Assembly (NCBI GenBank): GCA_964648215.1
Contig: CAZYMF010000026.1
Location: forward strand, 1-37,593
Direction of reading: 5' to 3'
Length of the DNA stretch: 37,593 nucleotides
DNA from: CAZYMF01 sp964648215
Lineage (GTDB): Bacteria; Desulfobacterota; Binatia; HRBIN30; JACQVA1
The notes below the pieces were generated by a model that did no database searches, was not told the origin of the DNA, and was given only the letters and a program-made list of their open reading frames with translations. A program made the translations under genes and the position numbers. Shown here piece by piece: positions 27,985 through 35,423 of the stretch. Each line of letters begins with the position of its first letter. Positions within the stretch are counted from its first letter, which is position 1.

Positions 27985-29448
27985 TCACGCGACGGCGCCA
28001 CGCGGCGCGGCCCCCGGCGCCGAGCGCCGGCGCCGGGCAGGGCGCTCGGTGACACTGGCGGCGTGGCCGACATTCAGCACCTCTTCATAAGACTCCTGCA
28101 GGGCGTCGCGGAAGTGGGGCAGGTCCGTCATGGCCAGCGGATCGACGTCGAGCCCCACGAACATGCGGTCCTCGTAGGTATACAGGGCGATGGCTACCGG
28201 ATGATCGCCGACCAAGGGCGCATAGGGGTAGATGCGCTCGATCCTTTGCCCGGCGAGGTAACAGAGCCGGCCCGGGCCGGGGACGTTGGTACACACGAAA
28301 TTGGTCCGCGCCGTCTGCTGCCGCCCGAGCTGCTCCGCCAGCGGCAGCGGGAGAGCGATCATGATCCGGGCGAGCAGCGGGTACATCGTCGCCCGCCGGT
28401 CGCTCTTGACCTCCCCCATCCGCTCCTGGATGCGCCGCAACCGCCGCAATGGGCTGGGCTCGCCGACGGGCAGGCGAACGGCGAGCAGAGCGAGGCGGTT
28501 TCCGGCCTGAGGATCCGACACCTGACGCAGGCTCACCGGCACCAGCGCGCGCAGCTCGTGCACGTCGGCGCCACGGCTGGTGTGCCAGCGATGCATGGCC
28601 CCCGAAACGACCGTGAGAACGATGTCGTTGTTCGTGGCCTGCAACGGCTGTCGGACGGAATTGATCTCGGGCAACGACATTTCGAAGGTGGAAAGCTGAC
28701 GGGACAGGCTGCGCTTGTGATGCAAGGGGCTGTCGGCTCTGGACGCCAGTAGCTCGCGGCCGAAGCCGGAGAGGGTGGTCAATCCGCTCGCCAGGCGGCG
28801 AAGGGTTTGCACCGGAGCCGTCACGGCGCCCGCGGCCGAGCCGACCAGGTCGGCCACACCTGTCAGAGCCTGCTCGACATTGTAGCCGGCAGCTCGCGCC
28901 AGCAGCGCGGCGGCCGAGCTCGAACGCCTGCCGACCAGCCGCGTCGAGGTATGCGGCGGAGAAGCGTCGCCAGAGCCCAGCAGCTCCCCGAACAGCCGGG
29001 AACCGCCGACGCCGTCGGTGAGGCAGTGATGCATCTTGACGAAGACAGCGCCGCGCCCGTCGGCCAGATCGCTGACATAGGCCTCCCAGAGCGGCCGGTC
29101 GGGATCGAGCGGGGTTGCGTACATGGGGCTGACCTGGCTCAGCATCGCCTGGATGTCGCCCGGCGCCGGGGTAGCCAGGTAGCGCACGTGATAGGCGAGA
29201 TCGAACTGGTCGTCCTCGATCCATTCCGGCGGTGCCAGACCGAAAGGCACGTCGACCACCCGCTGGCGCATGCGCGGTAGCTGGCAGCTGAGCCGATCGA
29301 ACTCCGCTTGCAGGCGCTCCGTCTCGGGGGGGTGCTCCAGGATCACCAGCGTTCCGATCATCGACCGCATCTCCGGAATCCGGTCGAGCCTCCAGAACAG
29401 CGCATCGGTGGCGTTCATGCGTCCGGGCCATTGCATTGCCGTTGACAT
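27985..29448 (-). CDS. Second WS/DGAT-family acyltransferase
   Basis: A 487-residue paralogue of the gene that follows it, clearly diverged. Start MSTAMQWPGRMNATDALFWRL, catalytic HHCLTDG at 140-146, then NDIVLTVVSGAMHRWH and FVCTNVPGPGRLCYLAG. The family makes wax esters or triacylglycerol; having two copies with different N-terminal and loop sequences suggests different acyl acceptors, which is inference. I choose the ATG at 29448 rather than the adjoining GTG at 29451. It is the first gene of the pair, transcribed away from the large surface-protein gene at 29726. Confidence 0.9.
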   Translation of the reverse strand: MSTAMQWPGRMNATDALFWRLDRIPEMRSMIGTLVILEHPPETERLQAEFDRLSCQLPRMRQRVVDVPFGLAPPEWIEDDQFDLAYHVRYLATPAPGDIQAMLSQVSPMYATPLDPDRPLWEAYVSDLADGRGAVFVKMHHCLTDGVGGSRLFGELLGSGDASPPHTSTRLVGRRSSSAAALLARAAGYNVEQALTGVADLVGSAAGAVTAPVQTLRRLASGLTTLSGFGRELLASRADSPLHHKRSLSRQLSTFEMSLPEINSVRQPLQATNNDIVLTVVSGAMHRWHTSRGADVHELRALVPVSLRQVSDPQAGNRLALLAVRLPVGEPSPLRRLRRIQERMGEVKSDRRATMYPLLARIMIALPLPLAEQLGRQQTARTNFVCTNVPGPGRLCYLAGQRIERIYPYAPLVGDHPVAIALYTYEDRMFVGLDVDPLAMTDLPHFRDALQESYEEVLNVGHAASVTERPARRRRSAPGAAPRGAVA

Positions 29449-29489
29449 CACCCTGCCCCCGTGACAGCGAACGATCCGCGATGAAGAAA

Positions 29490-29504
29490 GGCACGATCCG
29501 TGCC
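29490..29504. other. Small hairpin between divergent genes
   Basis: GGCACG-ATC-CGTGCC, a 6-base stem with a 3-base loop, lies in the 277-base gap upstream of both the WS/DGAT pair and the surface-protein gene. A 26-codon frame (29481-29561) with a Lys-Lys start and a short hydrophobic stretch overlaps it; I do not call it a gene. Confidence 0.2.
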
Positions 29505-29725
29505 GCGATTGCGCTCAGCCTTGACGCGCGACAATCTCTGATGTCCTTCCGAATTGTGTGAAGGAGCGGGGCAGCGGGACGCAGGAAAGAAATCGTGGGC
29601 CACGACAGATCGTCACCGGGGAGCCAGATTTGGGCACCGGCGACGTGGGGGTGACGCAGGGGCGGAAGAGGCTCAGCGGTCGTTTACGACGACATGCTGG
29701 AATAGGGGTTGCTGCAAGTGGGTGC

Positions 29726-32700
29726 GTGCGCTCGTATCGCTTGAGAGTGTCCCTGGCCTTGGTGGCCGTCATCGCGGTGTTTACGCCGGCCATCGCCACG
29801 GCGAGCGATACCGTCTGGGTCGACGACGCGCTGCCCGCCGGGGCGGTCTCGGGGGGTGACCCTTTCATCTGGGCCGCCACCAGTCCGGCGCCCGCATCGG
29901 GGAGTCTGGCTGTGCGCACACAGTTGGCCGTTGGCGTCCACCAGCAATACTTCTTCGGCGCCAGCGACACTCTGACCGTTGGATCAGGCGACGACCTGGT
30001 AGCCTACGTCTATCTCGATCCGGTTCACCCCCCCCGGACTCTGATGCTGCAATGGAACAACGGAGGTTGGGAGCACCGCGCATTCTGGGGCGAAGACCTC
30101 ATTCCCTGGGGGGTGACGGGTACGGCCAGTCGGCTTCCCATGGGGCCACTTCCTCCCGTGGGCCAGTGGGTCCGGCTGTCGGTGCCGGCGGCCCTGCTCG
30201 GGCTGGAGGGCAGCTCGCTCAGCGGCATGGCGTTCTCGCTCTTCGACGGCAGCGCCAGCTGGGACCTGATCGGCAAGTCGAGCGGCGGCGGCCAGACAAC
30301 ACCCACCACCGGGCCGTTCACGGTCACCGCGACCCCAACGGCCACACGAACGCCGACGGCACCCGGACCGACCCTCGCCCCCGAACCCGGGACCGAGGTC
30401 GTCTGGATCGAAGACTCGTTGCCCGCGGGGGCGGTACCGGCCGGCGATCCTTTGCTCTGGGACAGTATCGATCCGACGCCCTTCGCCGGAGCCCTGGCGC
30501 TGCACTCCCAGCTCCTACCGGGCATTCACCAGCAGTACTTCTACGGGGCGACCACCCCCCTCGCCGTCGAGGTCGGCGACGGGTTGGTTGCCTACGTCTA
30601 CCTCGATCCTGCCAATCCACCCACGACGGTGATGCTGCAGTGGTACGACGGCAGCTGGGAGCATCGTGCCTATTGGGGAGAGAACAACATCCCCTGGGGT
30701 CCTGACGGCACAGCGAGCCGCCTCTCCATGGGGTCGCTGCCCGCCGTCGGCCAGTGGGTACGGCTGGTGGTGCCCGCTTCTTTGATGAATCTCGAGGGCC
30801 GGACCGTAACCGGTATGGCGTTCACTTTGGCGGACGGGCAAGCCAGCTGGGATCACATCGGCGCGGCTCCCGCGGGCGGTCCAGCCCCATCTCCCACCGC
30901 ACAGCCATCCACCCCTGCGGCCACCGCCAGTGCCACGCCCACAACGGGCGTGGGGGCGGCCACACCGACACCCGTGCCGAGTGCCGACACGGTCTGGATC
31001 GAAGATGCACTGCCGGCGGGGTCGCTTGCGAGCGGCGATGCATTCGACTGGGAAGCCCTCGATCCGATCCCCTACTCGGGCGCTCTGGCGCTTCATTCAA
31101 TGTTGAGGGCGGGGATTCATCAGCAATACTTCTTCGGCACGACCGACGTCCTGGCCGTGGCGCCGGGAGAGGATCTGGTAGCCCATGTCTACCTCGATCC
31201 GGTCGATCCCCCCACCGAGCTGATGCTGCAGTGGAACGACGGGAGCTGGGAACACCGCGCCTACTGGGGTGCCAACGGAATTCCGTGGGGTGTCGACGGC
31301 ACCGCCAGTCGTCACTACATGGGTCCGCTTCCGGCCACGGGTCAATGGGTGCGCCTCAGCGTACCTGCAAGCGCCGTCGACCTGGACGGCCATGTGCTCA
31401 ACGGGATGGCGTTCACGCTGCAAGATGGGCGTGCCGCCTGGGACCGAATCGGCGCCGGTGGCTCCGGTCAAGCAACGCAGAGCACGCCCACGGCGACCCC
31501 CACCGCGTCGGGCCCGACGGCACCGCCCGCCACGGCACCGCCAACCCTGACGAGCACGCCTTCGGCAACGATGACGCCATCGGCAGCGGCGCCGACGGCC
31601 AGTGCCACACTGCCGGCGTCGGCCACGGCGACTCCGCAACCGGGCGTCGAGACCGTCTGGATCGAAGATGCGTTGCCCGCCGGCGCCAATGCGGCTTTCA
31701 CCGGCAACCCCTGGAGCTGGCTCGCGAGCGACCCTGCCCCGCTTTCGGGCAACCTGGCGCTGCAGTCTTCGATCGATCCCGGCATTCACCAGGAATACTT
31801 CTTTGGCGCCACCGACACCCTGCCGCTGGCCATGGGGGACACGCTGACCGCGTACGTCTATCTCGATCCGGTCGATCCGCCTCATGCCGTCATGCTGCAG
31901 TGGAACGACGGGAGCTGGGAGCACCGTGCTTACTGGGGAGACAACCTCATTCCCTGGGGTGTCGACGGTACCGCCAGCCGGCTGTATATCGGCCCCCTCC
32001 CGCCAGCCGGGGAATGGGTACGACTGTCGGTACCGGCGAGCGCCGTCGGCCTCGAAGGACACGAATTGAACGGGATGGCCTTCACCCTGTCCGACGGGCG
32101 CGCCAGCTGGGATCACATCGGCAAGGTAACGGCGGGCGCCCTGCCTCCACCGCCGAGCACGCCGACGAGCACGCCAACCGAGCTCGTGGCCACACCAACG
32201 GATACGGCGCGCCCGGCGGCAACCTCGACGGCAACGAGCGTACCGACGGCGACTTTCACGGGCACCGCAACTCGCACCCCGACGGCGAGCCCAACACCCA
32301 CCCGCACCGCTACGCCGACAAAGACCCAAACACCGACACGGACGCCGACACGAACACCCACGGCCACGTTCACTCGCGTTCCCACGGCGACGCCCACGGC
32401 GACCCACACCGCGACCGCGACACCCACACGGACGAGCACGCCCACGCAAACGGCCACCCGCACCCCCAGCTTGAGCCCGACGCCGACCCGGACGTGGACA
32501 CCGCGACCGACGCTGACGCCGACCTACACGCCCACCCCGACGCGGACCTACCCGCCCACCCGCACACCCACCCCGACGGTGACGTCGACGGGCACACCGA
32601 CGGCGACGGGAACGCCGACGCCGACGTGCGTTAACGGCTTGGCGTGGGATCTTTCGAACGGGAACGTTCTCGACACGCAAGCCGGCAGCACCGTCTGGCT

Positions 32701-33799
32701 CACGAAGACCGTGCCGACCGACCTCGGCTGGGGAGTCTTCTGGTTGCGCGCCGATCCCGATCTGCCCCAGAGCGCCCGCCTCTTCTACGCCCACGTGGAC
32801 TTCAGCGGGCGAGTGACGGTTGGACCGATGTGGTTGCTCGACGTGCCCCGCATCGTCTTCCGCGACCGCTACTACAACGTGGCATGGCACGATGATCACT
32901 ACGGCCTGCTGATCGCCAACCGCGCCACGCTCTACTACTACAACCTCTCCTACGAGGGCGTACTGTCCGACCAACACGTCGTCGGTCCGCCGCTGTTCAC
33001 CTCGTCGGTCTACGACGAAGAGGCGGACAGCGACATCCAGAGCTATCCCGGCGGCTTCGCCGCAGCGATCGAGGGGGAGTGCTCGGGCCACTCCTGCAGC
33101 TATGCCTTCCGGCTCGACGCGCAGGGCAATGCCATCAGCCCCGTCTACAATCTGGTCGACTTCGACTACACCCACACCTTCTACCCGGCCATGGCCTACG
33201 ACGGAGTGGGCTTCGTCATCGCCGCCGTCAAGGACATCGTCATCACCGAGGGCGGGGTCGGCACCAAGTATTTCCCTACCAACGGCTACGGGCCCAGCAC
33301 GCGGCAGAAGATCGTTCCGGACAAGGAATACCTCTGGGACGAGTTCCCCCAGATCGACTGGAACGGCGACCACTTCGCCTCGCTGTGGACGGAGGTGACC
33401 CAGCGGGTGAGCACGTCGTCGTGGCAGCTCCACTTCGCCAGCTTCCGCCGTTCGTCGACGACCTCGAGCCTCATCCACGATCGTGTGCTCGAGGTGATGC
33501 CGCAGAAGGCCAACCTGAGATGGGTGACCCAGATTCACGCCGTCGGCAGCGGGTGGGTGGTGCAGTACCCGCGCTGGCAGAGCAATGCGGAGCCGCTTGC
33601 CGTCTTCACGCTGCTCGACGATCAGGGTCAGCCCCAGGCGACGATGACGCCCTACTCTTTGTCGGCCGACGCACTGGGATCTAGCGTCCACTGGCTCGGC
33701 CAGAACGCCGGCCGCATGGGCATCGCGCGCGGCGACAACGGCGACGGGGTAGCGACCATCACCTTCCAGACGCTCGAGCCACCGGCCTGCCGGCCCTGA
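29726..33799 (+). CDS. Large secreted protein with four repeated modules and Thr-Pro linkers
   Basis: About 1357 residues. A signal peptide (RLRVSLALVAVIAVFTPAIATA) is followed by four homologous modules of about 155-160 residues starting near 28, 224, 421 and 642. Each runs from VW(V/I)(D/E)D.LPAG through HQ(Q/E)YFFGA, YVYLDP, MLQW..G.WEHRA(Y/F)WG and PWG..GTASR to GMAF.L.DG.A.WD.IG. The modules are joined by Thr/Pro/Ala linkers. A longer Thr-Pro linker (about 807-967) leads to a unique domain of about 390 residues with propeller-like repeats. The module is a recurrent extracellular beta-sandwich, probably carbohydrate-binding; the family name is uncertain. I place the start at GTG 29726 because it opens the signal peptide; the frame itself opens at GTG 29558. 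There is no C-terminal anchor. Confidence 0.85.
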   Translation: MRSYRLRVSLALVAVIAVFTPAIATASDTVWVDDALPAGAVSGGDPFIWAATSPAPASGSLAVRTQLAVGVHQQYFFGASDTLTVGSGDDLVAYVYLDPVHPPRTLMLQWNNGGWEHRAFWGEDLIPWGVTGTASRLPMGPLPPVGQWVRLSVPAALLGLEGSSLSGMAFSLFDGSASWDLIGKSSGGGQTTPTTGPFTVTATPTATRTPTAPGPTLAPEPGTEVVWIEDSLPAGAVPAGDPLLWDSIDPTPFAGALALHSQLLPGIHQQYFYGATTPLAVEVGDGLVAYVYLDPANPPTTVMLQWYDGSWEHRAYWGENNIPWGPDGTASRLSMGSLPAVGQWVRLVVPASLMNLEGRTVTGMAFTLADGQASWDHIGAAPAGGPAPSPTAQPSTPAATASATPTTGVGAATPTPVPSADTVWIEDALPAGSLASGDAFDWEALDPIPYSGALALHSMLRAGIHQQYFFGTTDVLAVAPGEDLVAHVYLDPVDPPTELMLQWNDGSWEHRAYWGANGIPWGVDGTASRHYMGPLPATGQWVRLSVPASAVDLDGHVLNGMAFTLQDGRAAWDRIGAGGSGQATQSTPTATPTASGPTAPPATAPPTLTSTPSATMTPSAAAPTASATLPASATATPQPGVETVWIEDALPAGANAAFTGNPWSWLASDPAPLSGNLALQSSIDPGIHQEYFFGATDTLPLAMGDTLTAYVYLDPVDPPHAVMLQWNDGSWEHRAYWGDNLIPWGVDGTASRLYIGPLPPAGEWVRLSVPASAVGLEGHELNGMAFTLSDGRASWDHIGKVTAGALPPPPSTPTSTPTELVATPTDTARPAATSTATSVPTATFTGTATRTPTASPTPTRTATPTKTQTPTRTPTRTPTATFTRVPTATPTATHTATATPTRTSTPTQTATRTPSLSPTPTRTWTPRPTLTPTYTPTPTRTYPPTRTPTPTVTSTGTPTATGTPTPTCVNGLAWDLSNGNVLDTQAGSTVWLTKTVPTDLGWGVFWLRADPDLPQSARLFYAHVDFSGRVTVGPMWLLDVPRIVFRDRYYNVAWHDDHYGLLIANRATLYYYNLSYEGVLSDQHVVGPPLFTSSVYDEEADSDIQSYPGGFAAAIEGECSGHSCSYAFRLDAQGNAISPVYNLVDFDYTHTFYPAMAYDGVGFVIAAVKDIVITEGGVGTKYFPTNGYGPSTRQKIVPDKEYLWDEFPQIDWNGDHFASLWTEVTQRVSTSSWQLHFASFRRSSTTSSLIHDRVLEVMPQKANLRWVTQIHAVGSGWVVQYPRWQSNAEPLAVFTLLDDQGQPQATMTPYSLSADALGSSVHWLGQNAGRMGIARGDNGDGVATITFQTLEPPACRP
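29807..32138 (+). repeat. Four tandem module-encoding repeats of about 480 bases
   Basis: Copies begin near 29807, 30395, 30986 and 31649 and each spans about 480 bases. The best-kept core is around the codons for QWNDGSWEHRAYWG. Copies three and four are the most alike, copy one the most diverged. The spacers are Thr/Pro/Ala-rich and grow from about 110 to 180 bases. Confidence 0.85.
32145..32626 (+). repeat. Thr-Pro-rich low-complexity linker
   Basis: About 160 codons, mostly Thr-Pro-Thr-X with Ala, Arg and Ser at the variable place, joining module four to the C-terminal domain. Arg-rich variants (TPTRTPTRTPT) set it apart from the acidic or Ala variants in the array at the window end. The antisense strand is also open and should not be read as genes. 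Confidence 0.85.
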
Positions 33800-34020
33800 C
33801 CCGTTTGGGCGGCGGCAGACACGGCCAACACGGTCCGGCAGAAGACCGGGCGCTCATCGAGGATATTCAGCCGCCCCCGGCCCGGAACAGGCTCGCCGTC
33901 GCTCGGCGCCAAGGTGCGCATTGGGAGAAGGGGCAACTCGGGTTTCTTCGTTTTTCTCGTTGTTTTCCTTTGACAAATGACGCTGTTCGTTGCATCTGCG
34001 GGCGGACGGTGCAGCTTCGC

Positions 34021-34854
34021 ATGTGGGGAAGAGGGCGAACGACGGGGACGATTGCGGGGGCTGTGCTCTTGGGCTTGGCCGTCCTGCTCGGCAAGGCCGA
34101 TGCAGTCTTGATCGATCAGTTCACCAGCGCCACCACCGGCCAGGCCGGCGGCACCGTCTTCGGCTGTGCGCTCGGGGCAGCTCCCGGAACTTGCTTCGTC
34201 ACGGGCATGAACGTCGCCCAGGCGACGATCGGAAGCACCACGGAGACCGACGTTGGCCTTCCCGACGTCTTCGGCGGCTCGCGTCAACTGACGGTGGTGG
34301 CCGACTCGCTGCTGAACATCTTCCCGCCGGATCTGGTGGTAGCGGGGGTGGTGCCTCTCGTCGCCTTTCTCGAGTACGACTCTACGGCTCAGGCCGATGG
34401 TCGTTTCCGCCTGTTGTACGACAGCGCCGGATCGGGGCTAGGGCGGATCGCGGACGTGCCCCTGGAAGTACGGGTGACGGTCCTCGAGGCCGATGTCGCG
34501 TCGGTCGATTGTGCCCCGCCCCCGATGCCCTGCACGCCCGGCTACGATGTCACCGTCACCTTGCGCGACACCGCCTCGCACACCGCGTCGTGGACGGAGA
34601 CCGTCCTGATTCCCGGCGGACCGATCACGCTCAGCTTCCCGTTCTCGAAGTTCCCCGGCGTCGATGGGAGCAAGCTCTTCAGTCTCGAGGTCGAGGTCGA
34701 CCCCAACGTAGCGGGCGACCTCAGACTCGACCGCATCGAGGTCATCGGGACGACAACTGCACCTCTGCTCTCGCCGCGACTCCTCGCGCTTCTGGCCTTG
34801 TGCTTGACACTCGTCGGAGCACAAGCGCTTCGCAGGCAAAGCCCTAGCCTCTGA
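34021..34854 (+). CDS. Secreted protein with C-terminal sorting-like helix
   Basis: A 277-residue protein with a signal peptide (RTTGTIAGAVLLGLAVLLGKADA), then VLIDQFTSATTG and an all-beta extracellular domain (about 27-245) containing FPFSKFPGVDGSKLFSLEVEVDPNVAGDLRLD. The C-terminus is a hydrophobic helix with a basic end (LLALLALCLTLVGAQALRRQ), the layout of PEP-CTERM or IPTL-CTERM sorting tails but without their PEP or IPTL box. It is a paralogue of the next gene. I use ATG 34021 because it opens the signal peptide; a longer frame begins at 33805. A TTGACA at 33970-33975 may be the -35, but no good -10 is seen. Function unknown. Confidence 0.78.
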   Translation: MWGRGRTTGTIAGAVLLGLAVLLGKADAVLIDQFTSATTGQAGGTVFGCALGAAPGTCFVTGMNVAQATIGSTTETDVGLPDVFGGSRQLTVVADSLLNIFPPDLVVAGVVPLVAFLEYDSTAQADGRFRLLYDSAGSGLGRIADVPLEVRVTVLEADVASVDCAPPPMPCTPGYDVTVTLRDTASHTASWTETVLIPGGPITLSFPFSKFPGVDGSKLFSLEVEVDPNVAGDLRLDRIEVIGTTTAPLLSPRLLALLALCLTLVGAQALRRQSPSL

Positions 34855-35423
34855 CTCCCCCTGCCAGCAGGTTGCTGCTCTTCGGTCATCCCATATGACT
34901 GCATAGAGCAGCAATCGCGGCAAAAAATGAACGGCCACATGGACAAATCTCGCCATGTGGCCCGATGAGGCCCTGCCCAGATGGGCTCTCGTCAACTACC
35001 AAACGATGCAACACGCGGCATAGCGGTTGCACTTTCTCAAACTGGCCCCGAAGTTCGCATAGCGAATGCTGCATGATCCGGCATCCGCAGTATCGCGCCG
35101 CGATCGGTTCCGGGGCTGGAAAGACAGGGACTCGACCATGGCCAACGCTGCATCAGACTGCCCCACCCTCTCCAAACCGTGCGAGCGGACAAATTGGCGC
35201 CACAGTCCCTTTGGCGCCGGATTCCGCGCCGCAGCCCGGGGATTTTGAGGCCCGCACGTTTTGTCGAAGAGATTGGAGCGGCGCAAGTGGGGGGACGGGG
35301 GAGCAGGGTGACCAGGTCAGGACGAACGCCGGCTCGAGGGATCTCGGCATCCTCCAGCCAACTTGAGGCCCAGACGATCCGGCAGATCCACGATCTGGCC
35401 GGGGCCGCGGTGATTCCTTCCGT
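34855..35423. other. 569-base gene-less stretch with several hairpins
   Basis: No frame here resembles a protein. It holds a nested hairpin at 34872-34914 (entered separately). Other dyads are TGCAAC / GTTGCA at 35007-35031 with inner CGC / GCG, TTCGC-ATA-GCGAA at 35054-35066, and GGCGCCA / TGGCGCC at 35196-35218. The stretch separates two paralogous surface-protein genes and may include the second one's leader. Confidence 0.5.
34872..34914 (+). terminator. Nested hairpin after the CTERM-like gene
   Basis: An outer 9-base stem, TTGCTGCTC / GAGCAGCAA, encloses an inner stem, GTCAT / ATGAC, with a 5-base loop. It starts 18 bases after the stop codon. No T-run follows on the plus strand, so it could be a 3'-end stabilising or processing structure rather than an intrinsic terminator. 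Confidence 0.4.

Noticed and set aside
29481..29561. 26-codon frame with a signal-peptide-like start
   Set aside because: Too short, no ribosome site, and it stops before any recognisable sequence; it overlaps a small hairpin.
31097..33691. Long minus-strand open frame (864 codons) opposite the modular surface protein
   Set aside because: It is the antisense of repeated modules and Thr-Pro codons; it is Arg/Gly-rich with no domain pattern, while the plus strand has a signal peptide and conserved modules.
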